This document shows, one piece after another, positions 42,450-51,439 of a DNA stretch of 64,000 nt (its first letter is position 1; each line of letters opens with the position of its first letter). Origin of the DNA: Bradyrhizobium sp. AUGA SZCCT0283 (GTDB taxonomy: Bacteria; Pseudomonadota; Alphaproteobacteria; Rhizobiales; Xanthobacteraceae); NCBI RefSeq assembly GCF_018130385.1, contig NZ_JAFCLU010000001.1, positions 496,001 to 560,000 on the forward strand, read 5' to 3'. The position numbers and the translations under genes are program-made. The notes beneath the pieces are model-generated. The model worked only from the letters and a program-made list of their open reading frames with translations, was not told where the DNA came from and searched no databases.

Positions 42450-42903
42450 CAGAACCCCTGTGTATCCTGTGAATCCCTGTGGAGCTTAACCAAGATATTT
42501 CGCCCTGGGTCGTCACGTCAGGGATAACCCGGACTTTTCTTCACAGGGCCCCGCGAGAGGACAAGTCCGCCGGCTCATCGCCATGATAGTGGGAAGGTGT
42601 GGATTTGTCTCTTCATAAGCTGGCCACGAAACGACGCAAGCAGTTGATGCGCGTGGCGTTATCGGGATGGGGCAATGTCCGGCCGAAAATGGGGACGGCT
42701 GTGAACAAGCCTCGCAAACATGCGGCATCGTTTTGCGTGAGTCATAATCACCGCCACTTAGACTCAAACCTAAGATTCTAAAATTATTAGTTTAGAGAAG
42801 CGGTGCTTTGCGGATATGTCTTGCGTCCCCTGGCTGGCAGCGCTTCTTCGCAACGCTGCGAGCGTCGGAAGGTTTCAGGGACGAGCAAGGTCGGGCGACT
42901 GCA
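42450..42903. other. Candidate chromosomal replication origin (oriC) region
   Basis: About 450 non-coding bases between the outward-facing ppsR and hemJ genes. Three CCTGTG units occur at 42457, 42466 and 42477, starting DnaA-box-like TGTGTATCC, TGTGAATCC and TGTGGAGCT. TGTGGATTT (42598-42606) and TGTGAACAA (42710-42718) are closer to the box complement TGTGNATAA, the latter with one mismatch. An AT-rich tract at 42768-42798 is about 77 percent A+T. Gene directions diverge here and parAB/parS lie nearby. No perfect DnaA box is present. Confidence 0.5.
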
Positions 42904-43350
42904 ATGTACGAGTGGATCACGATCACGGCGTATCCGTGGATCAAGGCGCTGCACGTGATCGCTGTCATCTCCTGGATGGCCGGCATGCTCTATTTGCCGC
43001 GGCTGTTCGTCTACCATTGCGACGCCGAGGTCGGATCGAAGCAGTCCGAAACCTTCAAGGTGATGGAATGGCGTTTGCTGAAGGCGATCATCAATCCGGC
43101 GATGATCGTCACCTGGCTGGCCGGGCTTTATCTGGCCTGGAGCGGGCATTGGTACACGTCCGGCTGGTTTCACGGCAAACTGACGCTGGTGCTCATCCTG
43201 TCGGGTGTCCACGGTTTTTTTTCCCGCTGGGTCAAGGATTTCGCCGCCGACCGGAATACCAGAAGCCAGAAATTCTATCGTATTATCAATGAGGTGCCGA
43301 CCGTCCTGATGGTCTTCATCGTCATTCTGGTGATCGTGAAGCCGTTCTAG
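42904..43350 (+). CDS. hemJ: Protoporphyrinogen oxidase HemJ
   Basis: Heme-pathway membrane enzyme. The 148-residue protein has four hydrophobic helices and the family segments YPWIKALHVIAVISWMAGMLYLPRL with His17, FKVMEWRLLKAIINPAMI and RIINEVPTVLM. The ATG at 42904 is selected because the upstream 32 codons of the open frame have no related content. It is the first rightward gene beside the putative origin, followed by rho. hemE, often beside it in other rhizobia, is absent here. Confidence 0.93.
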   Translation: MYEWITITAYPWIKALHVIAVISWMAGMLYLPRLFVYHCDAEVGSKQSETFKVMEWRLLKAIINPAMIVTWLAGLYLAWSGHWYTSGWFHGKLTLVLILSGVHGFFSRWVKDFAADRNTRSQKFYRIINEVPTVLMVFIVILVIVKPF

Positions 43351-43387
43351 GCCTGAGCTTTCAACGATGATCCGGTTTTCCACCTGC

Positions 43388-43416
43388 TTGCGAAGCGCCG
43401 GGCGATTTTCTATATT
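43388..43416 (+). promoter_or_regulatory. Predicted housekeeping promoter of rho
   Basis: TTGCGA (43388-43393), 17 bases, then TATATT (43411-43416) gives a good sigma-70-type promoter. Transcription would start near 43423, leaving a leader of about 190 bases before rho. Motif evidence only. Confidence 0.6.
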
Positions 43417-43609
43417 GTCCAAATCCCACCCCACGCAGGCGGATGTGGTTGCGTTCCGGCTCCTTCATTGGACCGGCCGCCGCATCAGGTTTGAAGCCTC
43501 ACCGGCGCTTTCCTTGCTTAGACCTGCGGACCTTCCATTTTTCGTGTCCGCTTTTTCTTCAAGCCACCTCGCACCCCTTCCCTAAAGAACACTCCACAGG
43601 ACCACCCCA

Positions 43610-44875
43610 ATGCGGGAAATGAAACTCCAGGACCTCAAATCGAAAACGCCGGCCGAGCTCGTCTCGTTCGCGGAAGAGAACGGGGTCGAAAATGCCAGCA
43701 CCATGCGCAAGCAGGAGCTGATGTTCGCCATTCTCAAGCAGCTCGCGATCCAGGAAATCGATATTATCGGCGAAGGCGTCGTTGAGGTTCTCTCCGACGG
43801 CTTCGGCTTTCTGCGCTCGCCCGATGCCAACTACCTGCCCGGCCCTGACGACATCTACGTCTCGCCCTCGCAGATCCGCCGCTTCGGCCTTCGCACCGGC
43901 GATACCATCGAAGGCCACATCCGCAGCCCGAAAGAAGGCGAACGCTATTTCGCGCTGCTCAAGGTCAATACCCTCAATTTCGAGGATCCGGAAAAATCCA
44001 AGCACAAGGTCAATTTCGACAATTTGACGCCGCTGTTTCCGGATCAGCGCTTCCGCCTCGAGCTCGAGGACCCGACGCGAAAAGACCTTTCTGCAAGGGT
44101 TATCGACATCGTCGCCCCGATCGGCAAAGGCCAGCGCGCGCTGATCGTAGCGCCGCCGCGCACCGGCAAGACGGTGCTGATGCAGAACATCGCGCACTCC
44201 ATCACCGCCAATCATCCGGAATGCTATCTGATCGTGTTGCTGATCGACGAGCGTCCGGAAGAAGTCACGGACATGCAGCGCTCGGTGAAGGGCGAGGTGG
44301 TGTCGTCGACCTTCGACGAACCGGCGGTGCGTCACGTCCAGGTCGCCGAGATGGTGATCGAGAAAGCCAAGCGGCTCGTTGAACACGGCCGCGACGTGGT
44401 GATCCTGCTGGACTCGATCACGCGTCTGGGCCGCGCCTACAACACCGTCGTGCCGTCATCCGGCAAGGTGCTCACCGGCGGTGTCGACGCCAACGCGCTG
44501 CAGCGGCCGAAACGATTCTTCGGCGCGGCGCGAAACATCGAGGAGGGCGGTTCGCTCACGATCATTGCGACCGCGCTGGTCGATACCGGCAGCCGCATGG
44601 ACGAAGTGATCTTCGAAGAATTCAAGGGCACCGGTAACTCCGAACTGATCCTCGACCGCAAGGTCTCCGACAAGCGGACCTTCCCGGCGATTGACATCTC
44701 GCGCTCCGGCACCCGCAAGGAAGAGCTGATTACCGATCCGCAGCTCCTGAAGAAAATGTACGTGCTGCGTCGGATCCTCAATCCGATGGGCACCATGGAT
44801 GCGATCGACTTCCTGCTCGACAAGCTCCGCAACACCAAGAACAACTCGGAATTCTTCGATTCCATGAACACCTGA
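43610..44875 (+). CDS. rho: Transcription termination factor Rho
   Basis: Hexameric RNA helicase. The 421-residue protein has the N-terminal Rho domain [23 protein letters not shown], the RNA-binding cold-shock-like part [29 protein letters not shown], the P-loop [12 protein letters not shown] near residues 180-191, [15 protein letters not shown], and the closing [10 protein letters not shown]. It starts after a long leader, consistent with autoregulation seen for rho in other bacteria, though that is not shown here. Confidence 0.98.
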   Translation: MREMKLQDLKSKTPAELVSFAEENGVENASTMRKQELMFAILKQLAIQEIDIIGEGVVEVLSDGFGFLRSPDANYLPGPDDIYVSPSQIRRFGLRTGDTIEGHIRSPKEGERYFALLKVNTLNFEDPEKSKHKVNFDNLTPLFPDQRFRLELEDPTRKDLSARVIDIVAPIGKGQRALIVAPPRTGKTVLMQNIAHSITANHPECYLIVLLIDERPEEVTDMQRSVKGEVVSSTFDEPAVRHVQVAEMVIEKAKRLVEHGRDVVILLDSITRLGRAYNTVVPSSGKVLTGGVDANALQRPKRFFGAARNIEEGGSLTIIATALVDTGSRMDEVIFEEFKGTGNSELILDRKVSDKRTFPAIDISRSGTRKEELITDPQLLKKMYVLRRILNPMGTMDAIDFLLDKLRNTKNNSEFFDSMNT

Positions 44876-44898
44876 GCCGTCAGGCCAGGATTGAAGAG

Positions 44899-44927
44899 GG
44901 CGCCTCGTGGAAGCGGGGCGCCTTTTT
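44899..44927 (+). terminator. Rho-independent terminator after rho
   Basis: GGCGCCTC (44899-44906), an eight-base loop, GGGGCGCC (44915-44922), then TTTTT. The stem has eight pairs including one G-U. It lies 24 bases after the rho stop. Confidence 0.82.
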
Positions 44928-44982
44928 CATGCTGCGGTCGTCGCTGCGATGCGAATGCAGCATTGGAAAATCCGCCTTAGCA

Positions 44983-45025
44983 ATTGGTTAACTATATAAC
45001 ATCTTGATTTTTATATAATTTATTT
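44983..45025. other. Very AT-rich island between rho and mnmE
   Basis: Of 43 bases, 37 are A or T (about 86 percent), in a region otherwise rich in G+C. It contains ACTATATAAC and TTTTTATATAATTTATTT. It could be an unwinding element, a strong promoter region for mnmE, or a binding site for AT-specific nucleoid proteins. No clear DnaA boxes flank it. Confidence 0.6.
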
Positions 45026-45162
45026 GGATCCGGGTGTCAGGGGGAGGGTACCTCTCCGGATTTTGCAGCATTCTTGCCGCACCTGTCACGCGATGCCGCC
45101 TGCGCGTTCAGGCCCCGAATCGAATCGCGTTGCCTTTTCAAAACCTCCCGCACAAATAGGCC

Positions 45163-46500
45163 ATGCATCCACGGGATCAGACCATCTTCGCATTGTCGTC
45201 GGGCCGGCTGCCGAGCGCGATTGCCTTGGTGCGCGTCTCGGGTCCGCACGCTGGAAAGATCGTGACGGCGCTTGCCGGCAAATTGCCGTCGCCGCGAATG
45301 GCTACCCGCGCGCTGCTCAGGGATGTCGGCCAGCGGCCGATAGACGATGCGGTGGTGCTGTGGTTTCCGGGTCCAGCCAGCGCGACCGGGGAAGATGTCG
45401 CGGAATTTCACGTTCATGGCGGGCGTGCGGTGCTGGCGGCTTTGTTCACCGCGCTGTCCGCATTCGAAGAGGTTCGCCCGGCCGAGCCCGGGGAATTTAC
45501 CCGGCGCGCTTTCGAGAACGGCAAGCTCGATCTGACGGAGGCCGAAGGTCTCGACGATCTCATCCATGCCGACACCGATCGGCAGCGACGCCAGGCGCTG
45601 CGCCAATTGAAGGGACTGCTTGGCGACAGAGCGCGCGATTGGCGCGCGCGGATCATCGAAGCGTCTGCGTTGATCGAGGCCGGCATTGATTTTTCGGACG
45701 AGGGCGATGTGCCGGCGGAGTTGATCGCGCCGGCCTTGGCAAAGGTCAAAGTGCTGCTTGCCGAGATCGAGGAAGTCCTGGCGGGGCAGGGGCGGAGCGA
45801 ACGGCTTCGCGACGGTCTCGTCGTCGCGATTGCCGGGCCGCCGAATGTCGGCAAGTCGACGCTGATGAATCAGCTCGCGCGCCGTGAGGTCGCGATCGTA
45901 TCGCCGCATGCCGGCACTACGCGCGATGTCATCGAGGTGCAGCTTGATCTCGACGGCTATCCGGTGACCGTGATCGATACCGCAGGCATTCGGGAGACCG
46001 ATGATCCGGTGGAGCAGGAGGGTGTACGGCGCGCCCGCGCCCGGGCGGCGGATGCGGATCTCGTGTTGTGGCTTTCCGACGCGCCGCAAGTAGGGATCGA
46101 GCACGATGGCGCTGCGCCAATCTGGACGGTGCGAAACAAGATCGATCTCGAAGCGGCGGGTCGGCCATTGGCCGAGGTCGAAACGCTGAAGCAAGGAAGC
46201 TTCCAGATATCGGCGAGCCGCGGCGATGGAGTACCGGAGCTGATCGCTGCATTGGTCGGTTTCGCCCAACGCTACTTTGGCGGCACCGAGGGCGGACTGA
46301 TCAGCCGGGCCCGTCAACGGAAACTCTTGCAGGAGACCGCGGCTTCGCTACAGCGCTGTATCGCGGTGATCGGGCAGGGAGAGGAGCTGGCGGCAGAAGA
46401 ACTCCGGGCGGCGGCACATTCACTGGGAAGGTTGCTCGGGCGGGTGGATGTCGAAGACATTCTCGACGTCATCTTCCGGGAGTTCTGTGTAGGTAAGTGA
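45163..46500 (+). CDS. mnmE: tRNA uridine-5-carboxymethylaminomethyl GTPase MnmE
   Basis: GTPase partner of MnmG in modification of wobble U34. The 445-residue protein has an N-terminal tetrahydrofolate-binding domain ([26 protein letters not shown]), a G domain with [14 protein letters not shown] near residues 225-238 and [20 protein letters not shown] as VRNKIDLEA, and the invariant C-terminal CVGK. It starts 138 bases after the AT-rich island. mnmG follows after a gap holding two parS sites. Confidence 0.97.
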   Translation: MHPRDQTIFALSSGRLPSAIALVRVSGPHAGKIVTALAGKLPSPRMATRALLRDVGQRPIDDAVVLWFPGPASATGEDVAEFHVHGGRAVLAALFTALSAFEEVRPAEPGEFTRRAFENGKLDLTEAEGLDDLIHADTDRQRRQALRQLKGLLGDRARDWRARIIEASALIEAGIDFSDEGDVPAELIAPALAKVKVLLAEIEEVLAGQGRSERLRDGLVVAIAGPPNVGKSTLMNQLARREVAIVSPHAGTTRDVIEVQLDLDGYPVTVIDTAGIRETDDPVEQEGVRRARARAADADLVLWLSDAPQVGIEHDGAAPIWTVRNKIDLEAAGRPLAEVETLKQGSFQISASRGDGVPELIAALVGFAQRYFGGTEGGLISRARQRKLLQETAASLQRCIAVIGQGEELAAEELRAAAHSLGRLLGRVDVEDILDVIFREFCVGK

Positions 46501-46524
46501 AGTTTCCTTACCTTTTGCTAACCA

Positions 46525-46540
46525 TGTTTCACGTGAAACA
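46525..46540. other. parS site 1
   Basis: Exact TGTTTCACGTGAAACA, the ParB-binding consensus, inside a longer perfect palindrome spanning 46522-46543. It lies 24 bases after the mnmE stop. Confidence 0.92.
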
Positions 46541-46560
46541 TGGAACCCAGTCGTAACCCG

Positions 46561-46576
46561 TGTTTCACGTGAAACA
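46561..46576. other. parS site 2
   Basis: Second exact TGTTTCACGTGAAACA, starting 36 bases after the start of site 1, in the same mnmE-mnmG gap and about 55 bases before the mnmG start. Confidence 0.92.
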
Positions 46577-46630
46577 CTTTCCACAAACTTCTGCTTTCGG
46601 GACCGGCAACTCCGGGATAGAACTCCCCGC

Positions 46631-48514
46631 ATGCTTTCCCAAGCGGACCCCTTCGACGTCATCGTTATCGGTGGCGGCCACGCCGGCTGCGAAGCCGCGA
46701 GCGCGGCTGCGCGGATGGGTGCGAAGACTGCCTTGGTGACCCATCGTTTTGCGACCATCGGGGCGATGTCCTGCAATCCTGCCATCGGGGGGCTCGGCAA
46801 GGGACATCTGGTCCGCGAAGTCGACGCCCTGGATGGCCTGATGGGCCGGGTGGCCGATGCCGGTGGGATCCAGTTTCGGATGCTGAACCGCCGCAAGGGT
46901 CCGGCCGTCCGCGGACCGCGGGCCCAGGCGGACCGCAAGCTTTACGCCACCGCCATGCAGAGCGCGATCCGGGAGACCGCCAATCTCTGTGTGATCGAGG
47001 GCGAGGCGGATGAGTTGATCGTCTCGAATGGCCGGGTCACCGGAATCCGTTTGGGCGACGGCCGTGAGTTGAAGGCCGGTGCCGTGGTCATCACCACAGG
47101 GACCTTCCTGCGAGGCCTGATCCATCTCGGCGAAAAGAATTGGCCGGCCGGACGGGTCGGGGAGGCGCCGGCGATGGGGCTTTCGGCCTCCTTCGAGAGG
47201 GTTGGCTTTACACTCGGACGATTGAAGACCGGCACGCCGCCGCGGCTTGATGGCACGACCATCGACTGGTCCGCCGTTGAAATGCAGCCCGGCGACGACC
47301 CGCCGGAGCCGTTCTCGGTCATGACCGACCGGATCATCACCCCGCAGATCCAGTGCGGCATCACTCGTACGATCCCGGCAACCCACGAAGTAATCCGGGC
47401 CAACGTGCACCGCTCGCCGATGTATTCCGGCCAGATCAAGAGCAGTGGCCCGCGCTATTGTCCTTCGATCGAGGACAAGATCGTCCGCTTTGGCGATCGC
47501 GACGGCCACCAGATCTTCCTGGAGCCCGAGGGCCTCGACGACTCCACAGTCTATCCCAACGGCATTTCGACCTCGCTGCCGGAAGAGGTTCAGCTCGCGA
47601 TCCTCGCGACCATTCCCGGGCTCGAGCGAGTGAAGATGGTGCGGCCGGGCTATGCCATCGAATACGACCATGTCGATCCCCGTGAACTCGAGCCGACATT
47701 GCAGACCAGACGTCTGCCGGGTCTTTTCCTGGCCGGACAGATCAACGGGACGACGGGCTACGAAGAGGCTGCGGCGCAGGGAATTGTCGCTGGCCTCAAC
47801 GCGGCCTTGGCAGCGGGCGCCGCTGATCCGATCGTGTTCGACCGTGCGGATGGCTATCTCGGAGTGATGATCGACGACCTCGTGACCCGAGGGATCACCG
47901 AGCCGTATCGGATGTTCACCTCGCGGGCCGAATACCGTTTGACGCTGCGGGCGGACAATGCCGACCAGCGCCTGACTGACAAGGGGATCGCTCTGGGCTG
48001 CGTTGGGCAGGCTCGTTCGGAGCGCCATCGCGACAAGATGGCCGCGCTAGCTGCGGCCAAGGCACTGGCGAAGTCCCTGACGATGACTCCCAACGAAGCC
48101 GCCAGACATGGCCTGGCTCTCAACCGGGATGGCCATCGGCGTACGGCGTTTGAGTTGCTGGCCTATCCCGAGATCGAGTGGGATGTGTTGCGCGGCATCT
48201 GGCCGGAGCTGTCGGCCGTCGATCCATCCATCGCCGTGCATCTCGAGATCGACGCTAAGTACGATGTCTATCTCAAGCGCCAGACCGCCGACGTCGATGC
48301 CTTCCGGCGGGACGAGGGGCTGGTCCTGACCGATATCGACTACGCCGATGTGCCCGGGCTTTCCAACGAGGCGCGCGCCAAGCTTGAGGCGGCGCGGCCG
48401 CGGACAGTGGGGCAGGCGGGTCGGCTCGATGGTCTGACGCCGGCGGCGCTGGGAATTCTCGCGGCCTATCTGCGTCGCGAAGCTCGGCGGAAGACGGCGA
48501 AGGCGACGGGTTAA
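46631..48514 (+). CDS. mnmG: tRNA uridine-5-carboxymethylaminomethyl modification enzyme MnmG (GidA)
   Basis: FAD enzyme that forms a complex with MnmE. The 627-residue protein opens with the dinucleotide motif [23 protein letters not shown], followed by [61 protein letters not shown] and the C-terminal helical MnmE-binding part. Length matches the family. Two parS sites precede it and another follows. Confidence 0.98.
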   Translation: MLSQADPFDVIVIGGGHAGCEAASAAARMGAKTALVTHRFATIGAMSCNPAIGGLGKGHLVREVDALDGLMGRVADAGGIQFRMLNRRKGPAVRGPRAQADRKLYATAMQSAIRETANLCVIEGEADELIVSNGRVTGIRLGDGRELKAGAVVITTGTFLRGLIHLGEKNWPAGRVGEAPAMGLSASFERVGFTLGRLKTGTPPRLDGTTIDWSAVEMQPGDDPPEPFSVMTDRIITPQIQCGITRTIPATHEVIRANVHRSPMYSGQIKSSGPRYCPSIEDKIVRFGDRDGHQIFLEPEGLDDSTVYPNGISTSLPEEVQLAILATIPGLERVKMVRPGYAIEYDHVDPRELEPTLQTRRLPGLFLAGQINGTTGYEEAAAQGIVAGLNAALAAGAADPIVFDRADGYLGVMIDDLVTRGITEPYRMFTSRAEYRLTLRADNADQRLTDKGIALGCVGQARSERHRDKMAALAAAKALAKSLTMTPNEAARHGLALNRDGHRRTAFELLAYPEIEWDVLRGIWPELSAVDPSIAVHLEIDAKYDVYLKRQTADVDAFRRDEGLVLTDIDYADVPGLSNEARAKLEAARPRTVGQAGRLDGLTPAALGILAAYLRREARRKTAKATG

Positions 48515-48519
48515 GAATC

Positions 48520-48535
48520 TGTTTCACGTGAAACG
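48520..48535. other. parS site 3
   Basis: TGTTTCACGTGAAACG matches the ParB consensus in 15 of 16 positions. It begins six bases after the mnmG stop and precedes a dispersed repeat. Confidence 0.88.
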
Positions 48536-48549
48536 GGGCGGGACCCCAT

Positions 48550-48662
48550 CGTCATTGCCTGCGACAAACGCGAAGCGTTTGCGCAAGGGAGCGCAAGCGA
48601 CGAAGCAATCCACTCTGCGCATTTGCGGCCAGTTGGATTGCTTCGCTTCGCTCGCAATGACG
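48550..48662. repeat. Dispersed intergenic repeat, family A, copy 1
   Basis: Begins CGTCATTGCCTGCGACAAAC, contains GCGAAGCGTTTGCGCAAGG, and ends TTGCTTCGCTTCGCTCGCAA followed by TGACG. The ends CGTCATTGC and GCAATGACG are exact inverted copies and the middle also pairs (GAAGCAATCC with GGATTGCTTC). A second full copy is at 51309-51419 and a fragment near 58265-58289. It fills the mnmG-rsmG gap. Confidence 0.88.
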
Positions 48663-48686
48663 GCCGAACGCAGGCAGCATCCAAGC

Positions 48687-49385
48687 ATGGCAAAAGCAAC
48701 GACGCAGATAGGTCATTCCCCCTCCGCCGATGACAGAGCGGCGGCGCTCGCCCTCACCCCCGTTTCACGTGAAACGGAGGCGCGGCTTGATCGCTACGTC
48801 AGCCTCCTGGTGGAGTGGCAGGCCAAGACCAATCTCGTCGCGCCCTCGACCCTCCCGCATCTCTGGACTCGACACATCTCCGATTCGCTGCAGCTCCTGG
48901 ACCTGGCCCCGACGGCGAAGATCTGGGTCGATCTCGGCAGTGGTGGCGGCTTTCCGGGTGTGGTTCTCGCCTGCGCATTGGCTGAGACGCCAGGCGCCAA
49001 TGTCCATTTGGTCGAACGTAACGCCAAGAAGGCGGCCTTTCTGCGCGAAGCGGTGCGCGTAACTTCCGCAGCAGCGACCGTGCATTTGGCGGGAATCGGG
49101 GATATTGTGGATAGAATTGGCGGTCGCGTCGATTGCGTCACTGCGCGGGCGCTGGCTCCGTTACATCAGCTTGTCGGTTTCGCGGAGCCGTTTGTGAGCA
49201 GTGGCGCAAAAGCGTTGTTTCTCAAAGGCCAAGATGTAGAGGCTGAATTGACCGAAGCCACTAAATATTGGAATATTAAACCGCGACTCCATTCCAGCCG
49301 CACGGGCGGGCACGGCTGGATCGTCGAACTCGATCGGATCGAGCGGCGCAACCCCTCCGCGATCACATATGGCGATCGGGCATGA
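48687..49385 (+). CDS. rsmG: 16S rRNA (guanine-527-N7)-methyltransferase RsmG (GidB)
   Basis: A 232-residue SAM methyltransferase. The binding motif is IWVDLGSGGGFPGVVLA, with LVERNAKKAAFLREAVRV and TARALAPLHQLVGFAEPF following. The ATG at 48687 gives MAKATTQIGHSPSADDRA; the frame is open upstream through a repeat and should not be included. A parS-like sequence lies inside the gene and encodes part of PVSRETE. It overlaps parA by four bases (ATGA). Confidence 0.96.
   Translation: MAKATTQIGHSPSADDRAAALALTPVSRETEARLDRYVSLLVEWQAKTNLVAPSTLPHLWTRHISDSLQLLDLAPTAKIWVDLGSGGGFPGVVLACALAETPGANVHLVERNAKKAAFLREAVRVTSAAATVHLAGIGDIVDRIGGRVDCVTARALAPLHQLVGFAEPFVSSGAKALFLKGQDVEAELTEATKYWNIKPRLHSSRTGGHGWIVELDRIERRNPSAITYGDRA
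48761..48776. other. parS-like site 4, inside rsmG
   Basis: CGTTTCACGTGAAACG keeps the perfect central 14-base palindrome of the consensus and differs only at the two outer bases. A coding location in rsmG is known for parS in other bacteria. Confidence 0.82.
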
Positions 49386-50233
49386 ACGAATTAGATGAAC
49401 TATATCAAGAGGATAGGGATCCCACTCCACCGCCTCATCCACGCATCCTGTCGCTGGCCAACCAGAAGGGCGGCGTCGGCAAGACTACTACGGCGATCAA
49501 TCTGGGCACGGCACTCGCCGCGATTGGGGAGCGCGTGCTGATCGTCGATCTCGATCCGCAGGGCAATGCCTCGACCGGTCTCGGCATCGATCGCCGCAGC
49601 CGCAACTGCTCGACCTACGATGTGCTGATCGGCGAAGCGCCGTTGCGCGAGGCGGTGGTTGCCACCGCGGTGCCGCGGCTGCACATCGCCTCCTCGACCA
49701 TGGATCTGTCGGGCCTCGAGCTTGAACTCGGAACGACACCCGGCCGCGCCTTCCGCCTGCGCGACGCGATCGCTGCGCTGAACAAGAACGCGGCGCCGGA
49801 CACCGACTACACCTATGTGCTGATCGATTGCCCGCCGTCGCTCAACCTTCTCACCGTCAACGCGATGGCGGCGTCCGACGCGATCCTGGTGCCGCTGCAA
49901 TGCGAGTTCTTCGCGCTCGAAGGTCTGTCGCAATTGCTGCAGACGGTGGAGCAGGTACGCTCGACGCTCAATCCGAACCTGTCGATCCACGGCATTGTGC
50001 TGACCATGTTCGACTCCCGCAATAACCTGTCCAACCAGGTCGTCGCCGACGTGCGGCAGTTCATGGGCGGCAAGGTCTACGACACCATGATCCCGCGCAA
50101 CGTGCGCATCTCCGAGGCGCCGTCCTACGGCAAGCCGGTGCTGGTCTACGATCTCAAATGTGTCGGCAGCGAAGCCTACCTGAAGCTGGCGACGGAAGTG
50201 ATCCAGCGCGAGCGCGAGCTGAGGACGCATTAG
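49382..50233 (+). CDS. parA: Chromosome partitioning ATPase ParA
   Basis: Nucleoid-bound ATPase that moves ParB-parS complexes. The 283-residue protein has the deviant Walker A ANQKGGVGKTTTAINL with Lys29 and Lys34, the VLIVDLDPQGNAS switch I, and VLIDCPPSLNLLTVNAM Walker B. The start overlaps the rsmG stop. The parA-parB spacing (165 bases to the chosen parB start) is larger than often seen, because a repeat is inserted between them. Confidence 0.98.
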   Translation: MNELDELYQEDRDPTPPPHPRILSLANQKGGVGKTTTAINLGTALAAIGERVLIVDLDPQGNASTGLGIDRRSRNCSTYDVLIGEAPLREAVVATAVPRLHIASSTMDLSGLELELGTTPGRAFRLRDAIAALNKNAAPDTDYTYVLIDCPPSLNLLTVNAMAASDAILVPLQCEFFALEGLSQLLQTVEQVRSTLNPNLSIHGIVLTMFDSRNNLSNQVVADVRQFMGGKVYDTMIPRNVRISEAPSYGKPVLVYDLKCVGSEAYLKLATEVIQRERELRTH

Positions 50234-50240
50234 TCGGGCG

Positions 50241-50332
50241 TAGGGTGGGCAAAGCGAAGCGTGCCCACCAGCTTTGTTTCGCGGTTGGACCGAGGTGGGC
50301 ACGGCGCAAGCGCGCCTTTGCCCACTCTACGA
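50241..50332. repeat. Dispersed intergenic repeat, family B, copy 2
   Basis: TAGGGTGGGCAAAGCGAAGC at the start and CCTTTGCCCACTCTACGA at the end match the copy at 26364-26444, with a longer middle. It can fold into a hairpin and stands between parA and parB, eight bases after the parA stop. Confidence 0.82.
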
Positions 50333-50398
50333 TCGGACCAACAGAGTCGAATTTCTAGTTCCGGAGTGGCGTAAGTGAATCCTAGGGAGTTGGCGGCG

Positions 50399-51286
50399 AT
50401 GGCCGACGAAACGCGTTCGCGACTGGGCCGCGGCCTTGCAAGTCTGATCGGGGACGTCGGCGGCGAGGCCGCGCATGTCGACCGGCCGCGCAATCAGCGC
50501 AAGGTGCCGATCGAGTTCCTGAAGCCCAATCCGCGCAACCCGCGCCGGACCTTTTCCGATACCGAGCTCGGTGAGCTCGCGGCCTCCGTCAAGCAGCATG
50601 GTGTGATCCAGCCGATCGTGGTGCGGCCGGTGAAGGGCGCGCAGGACCGTTACGAGATCATCGCCGGCGAACGCCGCTGGCGCGCCGCGCAACTCGCCGG
50701 CCTGCACGAAGTCCCGATCGTTCCCGTTGACGTCAGCGACTCGGACGCGCTCGAGATCATGATCATCGAGAACGTGCAGCGCGAAGATCTCAACGCGATG
50801 GAAGAGGCGCAGGGCTATCACGCGCTGGCCGACGAGTTCAAACGCAGCCAGGAAGACATCGCCAAGGAAGTCGGCAAGAGCCGCAGCCACGTCGCCAACA
50901 TGATGCGGCTGACGAAACTGCCGGCGGAGGTGCAGGCTTTTATCGCCAACGGCCAATTGACGGCGGGCCACGCCCGCGCCCTGATCGGCGTGCCGGATCC
51001 GCTGGCCGCGGCAAAGCGCATCGTCGAGGAGGGCCTCAACGTGCGCCAGACCGAGGCGCTCGCGCATGAAGAAGGCGTGCCAGAACGCAAGCCGCAGAAG
51101 GCGCGGAGCAGTGGCGGCGGGAAGGTCAAGGATCCCGACACGATCGCGCTGGAGAAGCGCGTCAGCGACGCACTAGGTCTTGCCGTGACCGTCAACCACC
51201 GCGACCCCGGCGGCACCGTCCAGATCAGCTACCGCAACCTCGAACAGCTCGATGAGGTGATGCGACGGCTGGCGAAGGGGAGCTGA
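50399..51286 (+). CDS. parB: Chromosome partitioning protein ParB
   Basis: DNA-binding CTPase that loads at parS and spreads. The 295-residue protein starts MADETRSRLGRGLASLIGDV and has the conserved LKPNPRNPRRTF, box GERRWRAA (residues 90-97), MIIENVQREDLNAMEEA and a helix-turn-helix QEDIAKEVGKSRSHVANMMRL, then a C-terminal dimerisation part. An in-frame GTG at 50375 is a possible alternative start, also with a nearby GGAG. Four parS sites lie 1.6 to 3.9 kb upstream. Confidence 0.97.
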   Translation: MADETRSRLGRGLASLIGDVGGEAAHVDRPRNQRKVPIEFLKPNPRNPRRTFSDTELGELAASVKQHGVIQPIVVRPVKGAQDRYEIIAGERRWRAAQLAGLHEVPIVPVDVSDSDALEIMIIENVQREDLNAMEEAQGYHALADEFKRSQEDIAKEVGKSRSHVANMMRLTKLPAEVQAFIANGQLTAGHARALIGVPDPLAAAKRIVEEGLNVRQTEALAHEEGVPERKPQKARSSGGGKVKDPDTIALEKRVSDALGLAVTVNHRDPGGTVQISYRNLEQLDEVMRRLAKGS

Positions 51287-51308
51287 ATTAATAAAGCCTC
51301 TCTCTCCT

Positions 51309-51419
51309 CGTCATTGCCTGCGACAAACGCGAAGCGTTTGCGCAAGGGAGCGAAGCGACGAAGCAATCCATTCCTCCGCTCGCGGAGCTATGGATTGCTT
51401 CGCTTCGCTCGCAATGACG
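51309..51419. repeat. Dispersed intergenic repeat, family A, copy 2
   Basis: Near-identical to 48550-48662 at both ends: CGTCATTGCCTGCGACAAAC and GCTTCGCTCGCAATGACG. The central part differs (CTCCGCTCGCGGAG hairpin). It lies between convergent parB and holA and may serve both as a terminator. Confidence 0.88.
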
Positions 51420-51439
51420 GCTGCTGAAGTACTGTTCGC

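Noticed and set aside
42599-42781. 60-codon plus-strand frame in the candidate origin
   Set aside because: Short, no ribosome-binding site, and lies over DnaA-like motifs and the AT-rich tract.
45037-46317. 426-codon minus-strand frame opposite mnmE
   Set aside because: Antisense to mnmE, which has all GTPase motifs.
48528-48686. Upstream extension of the rsmG frame
   Set aside because: It reads through a parS site and repeat family A; the ATG at 48687 gives normal RsmG length.
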